The notes under the pieces were generated by a model. The model was not told the DNA's origin. It worked only from the letters and a program-made list of their open reading frames with translations, and searched no databases. The position numbers and the translations under genes were made by a program. From assembly GCA_964019155.1 (NCBI GenBank), contig OZ025240.1, positions 98,017,386-98,081,385 of the forward strand: a DNA stretch of 64,000 nucleotides. The letters run 5' to 3'. The DNA is from Osedax fenrisi (lineage: Eukaryota; Annelida; Polychaeta; Sabellida; Siboglinidae). Below, piece by piece: positions 35,890 through 46,720 of the stretch (positions are counted from its first letter, which is position 1; each line of letters begins with the position of its first letter).

Positions 35890-36503
35890 TTATTTCCGTC
35901 TAAAATTCTGTTTAGATCTAAATGTAAGCATTAACTTTCGTTCAAGTAAAGTTATATTGATCCTACTATCACGTTCTAAAGGTGAGGAAATGTGTAATGA
36001 TGTTTGTGATACTAAGCAAATATGGCGTTCAACCGGCTGCGTATGGGATGGATAGTCATCAAATTTAAATAATTGTACGTTTTCAATGGTCAGAGAAGAT
36101 AGGTAGTTTGACTTGTACTCAATAGTCAATATCGGTTCCAGCCAAGATGTATTGTCAATAAGTTGGTAATAATCATCAGCTTTAAAATTAATCTTCGGAC
36201 AATACATTTTCGGTTAATATAACCAGAGTTAACAACGAACTTCGATAATTCGATTTACGGTCATTATTCGTATAGTTGGCCTCGTGTCACATAGAATTGA
36301 ACATAGTAAATTTTCACTATGTAGTCAAAAAGCATTTCTTTGAATGATTGTATGGGCTGCTGTAGATATAATGACTTCATCCATTCATTTATATAAAGTA
36401 TCACATTAAATATATGTTTAGGAGCTTCAGTAAATAGAGGGTTCGACTTTATAGAAAACCAACTTCTTGTATACACATTAATTACAAATGATGCGATTTT
36501 CAC
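35890..36503 (-). pseudogene. Transposon-associated uncharacterised protein, C-terminal part, frameshifted
   Basis: Two minus-strand frames (36503-36264 and 36207-35890) belong to one protein. The first begins K-I-A-S-F-V-I-N-V-Y and continues W-F-S-I-K-S-N-P. A linking D-T-R-P-T-I-R...N-R-I-I-E-V-R block lies in a third frame. The second has P-K-I-N-F-K-A-D-D-Y-Y-Q-L-I-D and P-S-H-T-Q-P-V-E-R-H-I, then R-K-L-M-L-T-F-R-S-K. From memory, this pattern (H-T-Q-x-V-E-R followed by S-R-K-L-M) resembles the C-terminus of a large family of uncharacterised, repetitive proteins in several invertebrate genomes. I do not know its function. The frameshifts suggest a dead copy. Confidence 0.45.
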
Positions 36504-36560
36504 GTATCGCTTTCACTGATCCTCCTTAAACTTTGTCTATAAACTGATTTAATTAATTCA

Positions 36561-36606
<46 letters not shown>

Positions 36607-36699
36607 TATAGGTGTTGAATTAAAATAAAAATATACAATACTCTAATACAAATATATATGAAACTATTACTAGTAATAAGAGTTCAATTTTTATAAAGT

Positions 36700-38250
36700 C
36701 TGTTTATCAATAGATATTGAAAATATTGTCTATAATTGTGATTCAAAATATAGTACTGATTCCCATGATTTTAACTTTTTTTTAATACGTAACATTATTT
36801 TATCCATTAGTAATATGTTATCAATTTTATTTAATAAATGCATTGAAAATGGTGTTTACCCTGATGTACTTAAAAAATCTAAAGTTATAATTTTATAATA
36901 ATACAATTTCTAAAATACTTCCGATTAAATGTGGTGTACCACAAGGTTCAGTTTTGAGACCAGTATTATTTTTAATGTACATAAATGATTTACCTAATAT
37001 AACTAATAAATGCAATTTTAATTGATATGATCTAGAAAATGAAATAAATTCTACTCTAGTTTTAATATGTGACTGGCTTTGTGGTAATAAGCTAGTTCTT
37101 AATATTGATAAAACACAATTAATTTTATTCCATCGCACAATAGTTAAACATAAATTGAACATCAAAATAAATAATATAGCTTTAAAACAATCAACTAAAT
37201 TTAAATTCCTAGGCATTTTAATTGACGAAAATCGTAATTGGAAAATGCAAATAAATAATATTAAAAATAAACTTTACTATATACTTAGTTTACTACATAG
37301 ATATAAATATAAATTTAATATTAATACTTTAGTTATGCTATATTTTTCTTTTTTTCATAGTCATATTAATTATTGTTCTATTATATGGGGAAGTACTTAC
37401 CATAGCAATATAAAATGCATTCAAATTTTACAAAATAAATGTATGAGAGCAATATATAAACTTGATAACAAAACCAATATTGATTACATTTTTTTAAGAC
37501 ATAACATTCTTAAATTTAAAGATATAATAAATATATCCATTTATAAAATATAACTAAATATAACAATCATTATTTGCATAGTTCAATTTTTAAGTTATTT
37601 ACCTATAATTGCTCTTTATATATGTTTAGGTTAAATAGAACATTCTTATTACCAATAATAATATTTGATCATGAGAAATTTAATATTCGTTACAAAGGCG
37701 CATATTTATGGAATTCTTTAAATACAACCATATCATCTTTGACGAATTTGAATACTTTACAATGCATATTAAAAACATACTTTTAAATAGTTATATTTAA
37801 TCACTTACACTTTATCTGTATTGTTTGTTATTTTATTTACATGGTCATCTTTTCTTCTTTTTAGCTCTTTTAAATTTTTCGTATTGTATACATATTTATT
37901 ATCTCTGTAGCCTTACTTTGGTCTTTAGTTTTCTTTGATTTTTATAGTTTAACTTATTTATTATTTTAGTATCTTTTTACATTTTTAAATATATTATTAT
38001 ATATTTTTATTATATTTTATTATTATTTTATTGTTATATACATGATGATTTCTTGGTATTGAGATATATATTTAATTTTATTGTATTGATTTTTTATGAG
38101 ACAGGACACGAATGAACAATATAGAATTGTAAAATATTTATTTATATTTATTCATTTTGTATTAATTCTCTCATTACCAAGAGCAGGTTGGTATCTTGAT
38201 AAGTTCTACAGAACTTCTATACCATACCTGGGTTTTTGATCTCGGTCATC
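36700..38250 (+). pseudogene. LINE (CR1-like), internally deleted, with 3' UTR
   Basis: The plus strand gives G-V-Y-P-D-V-L-K-K-S-K-V-I, then directly motif B C-G-V-P-Q-G-S-V-L-R-P-V-L-F, skipping motif A. The motif C region is lost around 37025. Thumb and C-terminus are well kept: F-K-F-L-G-I-L-I-D-E-N, I-N-Y-C-S-I-I-W-G, C-M-R-A-I-Y, and after a stop Y-K-G-A-Y-L-W-N-S-L. The 3' UTR reaches about 38250. Both deletions remove catalytic residues, so the copy cannot encode RT. Confidence 0.7.
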
Positions 38251-38775
38251 AACTGAATCTGATATTAAACAAAATATATATATATTGTTATTAGATTAGT
38301 TAATAATATTAAAGTATATACATTTTTCCTGAAAAATATATTTTAAATTTAAATTTTATTTTTTTTTGAATTTATAGGATAAATCAAAAACAAATATTTT
38401 TAGTGATGACTATAATAATTACTAAGGGACTATAATAAGATAATGTGTGCATATATATTAACTAATAGAGATACATACATACCTGAGGGAGGTAGCTGTA
38501 TGAATAGTAAATTGGACTGATTAACTGGTGTAAAATAGAGATTGTAATGTTGTGCTGCGTAAGTATAATGGTGCCATTACTATAACTGTAACTGTGAGTT
38601 TTATGATATCACACCATACGCGCTCTCTTCGTAATTATATCTCGTATTAGTTGTTATATCATCGATAACAATGGACTAACGTAATGCGAATCATCACTAT
38701 TACCACGATTGATTATTATCATCGGAACTTGGGTAATCAGGTGAATATCTTATATGCTTATTATTTATGGGGTTC

Positions 38776-38946
38776 AGTTATTTTGGTGACTGGTGTTTCA
38801 TTAATAAATATCAAACATTTTCTGGTTATTATACTTTATTCAGGGATACATGGATATATATATATATATCCATGAAGTCGTGAAAGAAATATAATAACCA
38901 GAAAATGTTTGATATTTATTAATGAAAGACCAGTCACCAAAATAAC

Positions 38947-38947
<1 letters not shown>
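38776..38947. repeat. Near-perfect inverted repeat, 58-bp arms
   Basis: Arms 38776-38833 and 38890-38947 are complementary with a single mismatch. The loop itself contains a perfect palindrome of ATGGATAT...ATATCCAT type (about 38850-38873). Confidence 0.9.
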
Positions 38948-38988
<41 letters not shown>

Positions 38989-39067
38989 CATGGAATACAA
39001 ACATAAATATATTATGATATTATGATATATATATATATATATATATATACATATTTTATATTACGAA

Positions 39068-39240
39068 GTTACTACCTTTACATTTGCAATGTATAAATTA
39101 GTGGTATACCATACATGGTATACCATACTGTAACCACTATTACAATCACATTTGTTCGATCCGTTGGTGTTATTACATATTGAATTCATTATAGATGAAC
39201 AGTTATCATTCGTATAGTCAGCATCGCATTCATTTGTATT
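39068..39240 (-). pseudogene. EGF pseudo-exon, copy 2
   Basis: The minus strand reads N-E-C-D-A-D-Y-T-N-D-N-C, then S-I-C-N-N, then K-C-D-C-N-S-G-Y-S. That is an EGF module with five clear Cys, and it is broken after G-Y-S-M by a 14-bp palindromic insertion-like change. The acceptor position lacks a clean AG. It is nearly identical to copy 3 at 43.3 kb. Confidence 0.6.
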
Positions 39241-39594
39241 AGATTACATTATAATCGTGATTATATTATATAAACTGCATTTCGAGCTACGAGCTACAAT
39301 TGTTTATTATATATATTATTCAAACTGTTTCTTTTAAAAAATAATTTTACTTTTTAGGACTTCTTAGAATAATAAAGGGTTAATTGTCTCGTTATATAAT
39401 TACCCGGTTGTTAACACCAACTCTGATAATAATGATAATAATAATAATAATATATTTATATATATACATTATATATATATATCATAGAATACAATTATAC
39501 ACATATTATGATATTATGATATTATGTGATATATATATATATATATATAAACATATATAAATATTTGATATTATATATATATCATAATATCATG

Positions 39595-39673
<79 letters not shown>

Positions 39674-40066
39674 CGCTACTATCTCTGATGTTTAAAATTT
39701 ATAAATGGCATTGCCATAATAAACTTCAACTCAAAATACTCTAGAGATAGGTTTTTAGATCTAAAATTTGATGATAAATATGATAAAATGTTTATATTCC
39801 AGTCATTGTCACTCGATACTAGGAAATTGGGCTTGCTGTATTATCATGCTATTAAATCAGGTTCCATTAAGTCCCTCAAATCGGTGTGTAATAAAAGAAC
39901 TAATTGTTATGAGTTAAGAAGAACTATCAATGATAAGATTGACTGTATATCTGATAAATATAACCCTATAGGGTATACGCAAGAGGAAATATCCGCATGG
40001 AAGATATCTTTTGCGGATTTTTCAAAATCAAAATCAGAGACTGTGTCTAATAAAAAGTGACTATGT

Positions 40067-40690
40067 ATGTTATCTGATGTAATTATCATTTCCCTTATTA
40101 ATATTCGATCTCTTCGCTCTAATATTGTACTACTCCTTTCCTATCTACAAATTAAACCTATCTCTATTATTGGGATCACTGAATCCTGGATTAGCATTGA
40201 TGATACGGATATATTCTCATTGTGCTGCGAGGCGGGTTATAATCTTTATCTCCAACCTCGTAATTATGGTCGTGGGGGAGGCGTTGGTATCTTAATTCAT
40301 ATGGACTTACCAACGCCTTCCATTTCTTCTTTTACTTTTTCTTATAGTGATTGCTTATCTTGCACATTTAATTTCCCTTTCGATATACTTCGTATTATAG
40401 TTATTTATCGGCCTCCTAGGCCTGATTATTCCATCTTCTTTGATGAATTTTCTGATTGCATAAATAATGGCTTACATTCTAGCTCTTTTAAATTCATTTG
40501 TATGGGCGATTTCAATTATCATTTTGACTCCATGTCTCAACCCCATTCCTTATTTAGGCAATTAACTGAATCCCTTGGTCTTCATCAACATATATCCTGT
40601 CCTACTCAAACAAGTGGCAATATTCTTGATCTGATTTGTACTCCTAATGATACCCACTCAGGTCATTTCACCCTGTATTCGTTCTGATCT
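40067..40690 (+). pseudogene. LINE apurinic/apyrimidinic endonuclease domain
   Basis: The frame encodes an exonuclease-endonuclease-phosphatase fold: N-I-R-S-L near the start, then I-G-I-T-E-S-W with the metal-binding Glu, R-G-G-G-V-G-I-L-I, V-I-Y-R-P-P and M-G-D-F-N-Y-H with the conserved Asp-Asn pair, and L-D-L-I-C-T. The final catalytic block (L-L-T-D-H-Y-L-I, equivalent to S-D-H) continues in the next frame, so a frameshift separates endonuclease and RT. The enzyme nicks target DNA to prime reverse transcription. Initiation upstream of the first Met shown is possible. Confidence 0.8.
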
Positions 40691-42878
40691 CTTAACTGAT
40701 CATTATCTGATTCATACATCTATGTCTCTAAGGAAACCTGTATCAACTAAGTCATTAGTTTTTTATAGGGAGTTGAGGAAATTAAACTATCATGAACTAG
40801 GCCTACATTTTGAGAATAGATTAGCCAGTGATCACATATCGTTTGATTTTTTAAATTACTGTCTTTCATCTACTTTGAATAACTTAGTTCCTTTAAAATC
40901 TCGTTACTTCACTCTACATACTTCATCACCTTGGGTTTCTTCTCATCTTGCTATAATGAAACGTTCATTAAGGAAACTTGAGCGTAAGATTAACATGTCC
41001 CCCTCTCACAAATCTAAATTTCTGATAGCGAGGAAAGCCTATAAACATGAATTAAATCTCCATAAAACGTCCTATTATGAATCGAAATTTAATGCTTGTG
41101 GAAATGACACTCGAAAATTTTTTAAAATGGCTAATAGCATCCTTGGTACCAACATCAAATCTAAGTCTACTGCACTACCTGATGCTGTTCTGTGTTCTTC
41201 TTTTGTTTCCTCTTTGTCTACTAAGCTCTCCCGTATCTTCGACAACATCAGCTCTAAATTGGCGCAATTACCGATGACACTGTATGCTCCTATAACGACT
41301 AACCCTATATCTTGCAAACTATCTTGTTTCACTCCTCCTTCTATTACCGAAATCCGTAACTTGATTCTCACTGCTAATTCCACTTCCCCAATTGACCCAT
41401 TACCACTCGTTGTTTTCAAGAACATCGTCCCTATAACTGAAAATGCAATACTTTACTTGATCTCTCAATCACTCGACGATGGAATCATGGTCAGTTCCTT
41501 GAAATATGCCATTATTAAGCCCATCCTAAAAAAATCGTATCTTGATCCAGATGTATTGACCAATTACCGACCGATCTCACAACTTCCAATATTAAGTAAA
41601 ATCATAGAACGTGTGGTCAGTCGTCAGCTCATCAATTACCTTGAAAATAACAATCTGCTTGATTACTTTCATAGTGCGTATAGAAAATCTTTCTCTACTG
41701 AGACTGCCCTCACACATGTCACTGACCTGATTCATAACTCGATTGACTCTTCTCATTGCGTACAACTACTCCTGATTGACCTTTCTAGTGAATTTGACAT
41801 GCTCAACCATTCGATCTTAATTAACCGTATCATCGAACTTGGTATTGAAGGTTCCCCCCTTAAGTGGCTGATGTCGTTCATCACTGATCGAACTTCGTCT
41901 GTTAAAATCAATGACTTCATATCACCTCCCACCAATATTCTTAAAGGGGTCCCTCAGGGATCAGTTATTGGGCCACTTCTCTTCTCTATATACTTACGTC
42001 CTATCTCTAATATTATTCGCAAATACCCTAATATCTATTACCATATATACGCTGATGACATTCAACTACTACTGAAACTGCCCATTGACTCTATGAACTC
42101 TAACTCTGAGCTGTCAGATTGTACCTCTGAGTTCACTTACTGGTTACTAACTAATGACCTCTTAGTCAATACTTCCAAAACTGAACTTCTTAACATCTCG
42201 AAGGTACCTGTCACTTTCCCTACTCTGTAAATTGACGGTATAATTATTAAACCTTCTGAATCTGTGCGCAATCTTGGTGTTTTAATTGATAGTACTCTAT
42301 CGTACGGTGCTCATATAAATGCAATCTCTAAATCCGCTAATCTCTATTTGAGAAAAATTCGTCACATTAGAAACTATTGTTCGCCCAATATCACTAAGCG
42401 CCTTCTCAATGCCCTAGTATTATCTCGAATATACTACTGCTGTTCTCTATTCTACGGAATTAAGAACTCTGAAGTTATTAAAGTTGACCGAATTATTCGC
42501 TCATCCGTAAGATTAGTTCATAGGCTTAAGCGACGGGATCATGCTTTAACTGAATCCCACCAATGCAATATGAAATGGCTATCGTTTAGAAAACGGTGCC
42601 AATTTAGGCTTCTCTGATTAACACATAAAACACTATTTCTAGGCAGACCTGCATACTTACGTTCATTGCTCACTCGTCGAAACATCCTACCACATCTGCG
42701 CTCGTCTGATACCACACTACTTGACTTACCTGATACTCGTAACGTGATGCGTTCTCGCTCCTTTACAAGTATGGCTCCTACTACATGGAATCTGTTGCCT
42801 TACCGCCTACGAAGATTCAAGTCGCCTCACGTATTTGCTAATAGTCTCAAAGACTATTTAAATTTAAACTTAAAGTAA
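40690..42878 (+). pseudogene. LINE reverse transcriptase and C-terminal domain
   Basis: This continues ORF2 in frame from about 40647. A basic linker (R-S-L-R-K-L-E-R-K) comes first, then the RT. I-I-K-P-I-L-K-K and L-T-N-Y-R-P-I-S-Q-L-P are followed by motif A L-L-L-I-D-L-S-S-E-F-D (first Asp intact) and motif B G-V-P-Q-G-S-V-I-G-P-L. Motif C Y-A-D-D-I-Q-L is also intact. The thumb reads N-L-G-V-L-I-D and A-L-V-L-S-R-I-Y-Y, and the C-terminus reads R-S-R-S-F-T and T-W-N-L-L-P. Only two in-frame stops (42228-42230, 42615-42617) interrupt it. All catalytic Asp are present, so the copy is young even though inactive. Confidence 0.85.
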
Positions 42879-43042
42879 CCCTCTCCTTGATGTTGATCTG
42901 ATTCCATCTCTATTTTTATATATTATATTGCTACTTTATTTAATGTTATTGTTTCGTTTTGTTTGTTCGTTCACAACACCAGTGAGGGTAATCTTTCTTT
43001 ACCATATTTGGTGTATAAATAAACCATCCTATCCTATCCTAT

Positions 43043-43046
<4 letters not shown>

Positions 43047-43109
<63 letters not shown>

Positions 43110-43155
43110 TAGAATACAATTATACATATATTATGATATATATATATATATATTA

Positions 43156-43238
<83 letters not shown>
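43047..43238. repeat. Two long (AT)n tracts
   Basis: About 60 bp and 100 bp of AT alternation are separated by CATAGAATACAATTATAC, which also occurs at 39482 on the 5' side of the LINE. Confidence 0.85.
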
Positions 43239-43242
<4 letters not shown>

Positions 43243-43261
43243 TATAAATATTTGATATTAT

Positions 43262-43407
43262 GAAGTTACAACCTTTACATTTACAATTTACAATACTGTA
43301 ACCACTATTACAATCACATTTGTTCGATCCGTTGGTGTTATTACATATTGAATTCATTATAGATGAACAGTTATCATTCGTATAGTCAGCATCGCATTCA
43401 TTTGTAT
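43262..43407 (-). pseudogene. EGF pseudo-exon, copy 3
   Basis: The minus strand reads N-E-C-D-A-D-Y-T-N-D-N-C, S-I-C-N-N, K-C-D-C-N-S-G-Y-S-I-V-N-C-K-C-K-G-C. It is the most complete version of the cassette's EGF module, with all six Cys positions plausible. No clean AG acceptor precedes it (CTAATACAAATG), so it is either dead or uses another junction. The flanking cassette up to about 43500 is shared with 39240-39340. Confidence 0.6.
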
Positions 43408-43529
43408 TAGATTACATTATAATCGTGATTATATTATATAAACTGCATTTCGATCTACGAGCTACAATTGTTTATTATATATATTATTCAAACTGTTTTT
43501 AAAAATAAATAAATTCATTTCATTATCGA

Positions 43530-43990
43530 GCGCATCATACGTATGTTTCGGAAAATTCTAATATATTTATTTCTCTAAAAATAGAGACCATTCATATGCA
43601 CTATTATTGAATACCGTATATTTTTCCATTTATTTATGAAACAAGAATGATTTCCATAATTGTATTATACTATATCATATAGTAAATTTTAATAATTTGT
43701 TATCCTAATTGCCTTCAATATTTATAATAAAATGTAGTTAATTACACTTTATATGTAAATTTATATTATATATTAATGTAACTAAATATATAATGTTTAA
43801 CATATGACAAATTAAATTAATAATAATATATTATATGAGTGAAAAAATGATTTTTTATTCTTAACAAGTTACATTACAAATTTATCTTTCACTTTTAATA
43901 TTACTTCGAAATTGCAATTATCCGCATAATTAAATAATTAAGCGAAAATATATATTAGAAGAAAATAAAACAAGAATGTTTGTAAATAAA
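43530..43990 (-). repeat. Second inverted duplication, right copy
   Basis: Reverse-complement partner of 33590-34070; see that entry for the shared words. Confidence 0.6.
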
Positions 43991-44099
43991 TTAAAAACGG
44001 AACTTTCCGGAATTCCTGGTAATATTATTTTTTTTTATTTTTTCTAATCACTTTTTATAGAGTATAGACAAATGTAGGAGGTACGTATTACCATTAAAA

Positions 44100-44203
44100 T
44101 ATGAGGCGAGAATTATATATACAATTAGCTAAATCTCCCTAGGGAGATGGATTTATGGATTAGACGGAAAGAATGAAGATGAAAATTTATAGAGCGAAGA
44201 TAT
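44100..44203 (-). pseudogene. LINE fragment downstream of the LTR insertion, antisense
   Basis: The minus strand reads L-R-S-I-N-F-H-L-H-S-F-R-L-I-H-K-S-I, which continues in frame from the LINE piece on the other side of the LTR element (46423 onward). The LTR element split one LINE. Confidence 0.6.
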
Positions 44204-44385
44204 TGTAATATTATAACATTTATTATACATGCTGGTCTACCCTATGTTTGGTAAACAAGAACAGGAAATCACATGAATTCCGCATTTTTGAATACATTAT
44301 CTAAACAACATGACGTCTTATTTATTCTAGTTTATATCCGTAATTATATAAGTAAATGTAGCCTATCTATTAGCATATTACTACA
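44204..44385 (+). repeat. 5' LTR of Ty3/gypsy-like element
   Basis: The 182-bp repeat begins TGTAATATTATAAC and ends TATTACTACA (TG...CA). It is about 95% identical to 46246-46422 apart from a 5-nt indel. Confidence 0.9.
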
Positions 44386-44403
44386 TGGTGACAGCGGCGA
44401 AAC
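44386..44403 (+). other. Putative primer-binding site
   Basis: TGGTGACAGCGGCGAAAC follows the 5' LTR directly, where a tRNA primer would pair. TGGTG-type starts are usual in Ty3/gypsy elements; the tRNA is not identified. Confidence 0.5.
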
Positions 44404-44416
44404 AATTTATAACGAA

Positions 44417-45123
44417 ATGAATAATATGAGTAGGCAACCAAGTATCGAATTCTAAGACGGACAAATTGACGAAAATTGGAAAATATTTCGACAACATTTC
44501 GAAATATTTATGATTGCGCCTGGAAATACCAAGAAAGACAAAGAGGTCAAGATTGCTATACTCTTGAAAACGACTGGACAATACGGTATATTAATATACA
44601 ATCAGTTTTTACCGGTTCCATAATAAAGTAGAGGATTTACTGGTTGACTTTACAAAGTACTTCACGCCAAATACGAATACAACTTACGAAAGATACAAGT
44701 TTAATTCAAGAAATAAAAAGGACAAGGAAAATCTGGAAAATTATATTACTAAAACTAGCAAGTTCGTGCAATTTTAAAGATTTAAAATAGTCTCTGATAG
44801 TTGATTGAGTGATAATGGGGGTTAATAATAGAGATTTCAAGAAGAAGCTGCTATAAATCAAAGATTTATCTCTATACCAAGTAATAGAAGTATGAAAAAC
44901 AAGCGAAATGATTTATATGTAGTTACTCGAGATATCCAACGATAAAGAAGCCGTAATAATCGACCAGGTGACCAATAGACGGGAGAAAACTCAAAGTAAA
45001 GATTGGAATAATTGGAAAAGATGTGACAGATGCGGCAGACGACACGAAGATAAGAGATGCGGAGCTTTCAAGGCTAAATGCTACAGATGCCAGGAAGTCT
45101 GACATTATTCGAGGCTGTGCAAT
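44417..45123 (+). pseudogene. gag remnant with two CCHC zinc knuckles
   Basis: The frame opens at an ATG (44417) and soon hits a stop. Further on, W-K-I-F-R-Q-H-F-E-I-F, K-V-A-I-L-L-like and Y-F-T-P-N-T-N-T-T-Y-E-R-Y-K-F blocks resemble gypsy gag. At 45022-45120 lie C-D-R-C-G-R-R-H-E-D-K-R-C and, after 8 residues, C-Y-R-C-Q-E-V-x-H-Y-S-R-L-C, a typical pair of nucleic-acid-binding knuckles (x is a stop). Several stops and at least one frameshift are present. Confidence 0.75.
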
Positions 45124-45205
45124 AACAAGAGAGTGAAAGAGGTCAGGCTGCATGGTGAAGATCACGATAACTGGGCTAGTAATACAATTATCGTTCGCAT
45201 AAATA

Positions 45206-45427
45206 TTGATAATATGGTTAATCTTAAGTGGGAAAGGGATATTATTATGGATTCAGGGATATTATCATAGGATAATTAAATTTAAAATAGATACCGGTGC
45301 AGAGGTATCAGTACTCCCTCCGTCGTGTTTAACTAGAGATAATGACCTCGGGCAAAATAAGCTTATATTAAAGGGAGCTAGTGGTAATAATTTAAAGGTA
45401 ATAGGATATATTAACGCGCATATGTAA
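45206..45427 (+). pseudogene. Aspartic protease of the LTR element
   Basis: A 73-codon frame contains F-K-I-D-T-G-A-E-V-S-V-L-P, with the D-T-G active-site motif, and an I-L-K-G-A-S-G-N-N-L block. It lies directly after the zinc knuckles, as in Ty3/gypsy Pol. The flap and the dimer end are lost where the deletion starts. Confidence 0.75.
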
Positions 45428-45464
45428 TATAAAAATAAGAAAATATTTATATAAGAAATACAAT

Positions 45465-45850
45465 TTTTAGGTAATATTATAAATAGGTAGGGCATAAGTG
45501 CTGATCCCATGGCATTTGAAGGAATTGAGGCAATTACTAGACCTAAAAATATAAAGACGTTACAGAGCTTTCTAGGAGCAATTAATCAATATTCTAAGTA
45601 CACTAATAATGTAGCTACATTATCCAAGCCATTAAAGGAATTACTAACAAAAGATAGAGTATGGAGGTGGGATTAGTCACAATAGCGAGTATTTAAAACT
45701 ATTAAGAGGGTGATACTAGATAATAGAAAGTTAGCGCGATTTAATGTGGATCTAGACTTAGTATTTAGCACAGTCGCGAGTCAAATAGGGCTAGGTGCGA
45801 CATTATATCAAGTAAGCAATACAGGCATTAAGCAATTGGTAAAAGATTAA
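45465..45850 (+). pseudogene. RT thumb and RNase H start of the LTR element
   Basis: The frame reads L-G-N-I-I-N-R-(stop)-G-I-S-A-D-P-M, then L-Q-S-F-L-G-A-I-N-Q-Y-S-K-Y, V-W-R-W-D, and V-F-K-T-I-K-R, followed by G-L-G-A-T-L-Y-Q. In gypsy Pol these blocks follow the Y-x-D-D active site. The palm with that site, expected between the protease and here, is deleted. An integrase C-terminal-like piece (K-I-G-D-R-D-Y-Q-L-S) follows at about 45900-46000. Confidence 0.75.
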
Positions 45851-46245
45851 TTATGAAAACAGGCATAATACCATATAAGCAAGGGAATTAAATTTTGGAG
45901 ATATTGTAGTAGTTAAGGATTTAAATAGAGAGGAAATAGTAAGGCATAAGATAGGAGATCGGGATTATCAGTTAAGTAATAATATACATAGAAATCGAAT
46001 TAACATTAATCATATACCTGCAGTTTCGTTAACTAACACCGATAATCACATACTCCCTTCCACAACTGTACCCAGGAACCCACCGAGCCCAAGACCGGAC
46101 AACTTCAGTTCGAACAGAGAGGGGAGCACGCCCGAGTTACGGATGTCTACCAGAGTTATCCATAGACCGGCCAAGTATGAGGACTAACCTTGAAAGATTC
46201 TGATGGCAGGAACCTGCGAAGCGTAGGAATCTTGAGAGGAGATGT

Positions 46246-46422
46246 TGTAATATTATAACGTTTATTATACATGCTGGTTTACCCTATGTTTGGTAAACAA
46301 GAACAGGAAGTCACATGACTTCCGCCTTTTCGAATACATTATCTAAACAACATGACGTCTTATTTATTCTAGTTTATATCCGTAATTATATAAGTAAATG
46401 TATCTATTAGTATATTACTACA
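46246..46422 (+). repeat. 3' LTR of Ty3/gypsy-like element
   Basis: A 177-bp repeat matching 44204-44385, preceded by a purine-rich CTTGAGAGGAGATG. Confidence 0.9.
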
Positions 46423-46720
46423 AATAAGATTTTAGATGTAGCGATGAAAAGATAGAGAACTATCGAAATAAACACCAAGATATTTAACATTATCAGAATA
46501 TGAGATATTATGATTGTTAACATGATAAAAGTTGGTTAACTGTTAATGGTCATTTGGGAGAAGGGATGTGAAGAAATATGGTTTATGTTTTATTGAGATT
46601 CAGTGATAGAAAGTTATTTGAAAGCCTATATTTATTAAAATATTTGTTGGGAAATACAATGAGCAGTCATAATCAAAGGTGATATCGCTAGCTTGAATTT
46701 AATGCAATAATAAATTCTAG
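46423..46720 (-). pseudogene. LINE RT thumb fragment upstream of the LTR insertion, antisense
   Basis: The minus strand, across frame changes, reads L-S-L-N-L-N-K-T, then Y-S-D-N-V-K-Y-L-G-V-Y-F-D-S-S-L-S-F, which is the non-LTR RT segment after the catalytic motif. It continues at 44203 once the LTR element is taken out. Confidence 0.6.

Larger units (their letters stand above)
39694..43046 (+). mobile_element. Nearly complete CR1/L2-clade LINE
   Basis: This is the best-preserved LINE in the window. An open frame before the endonuclease (39788-40060, contents unrecognised) may be the end of ORF1. The endonuclease and RT make up ORF2. The 3' UTR ends in GTGTATAAATAAACC and a (TATCC)n tail at 43028-43046, typical of CR1-like elements. 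Defects are one frameshift inside the endonuclease end (about 40650-40690) and two in-frame stops (42228 and 42616). It lies between two copies of an A+T-rich cassette with EGF pseudo-exons. The 5' boundary is uncertain because of (AT)n. Confidence 0.8.
44204..46422 (+). mobile_element. Internally deleted Ty3/gypsy-like LTR retrotransposon, ~2.2 kb
   Basis: Two short LTRs enclose about 1.86 kb. In order they hold a primer-binding-like site (44386, TGGTGACAGCGG), a broken gag, two zinc knuckles, an aspartic protease, the late RT/RNase H part, an integrase C-terminal remnant and a polypurine stretch (GAGAGGAGATG) before the 3' LTR. The catalytic RT and most of the integrase are deleted. AAGAT occurs 2-3 bp outside each end and restores the LINE reading when removed once, so it is the likely target duplication. 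LTR divergence indicates a fairly old insertion. Several stops show that it is inactive. Confidence 0.85.

Noticed and set aside
38484..38506. let-7-like word TGAGGGAGGTAGCTGTATGA
   Set aside because: It does not match the let-7 seed exactly and no hairpin of the right size surrounds it.
41075..41425. Minus-strand open frame within the intact LINE
   Set aside because: It is antisense to the RT-linker coding region.
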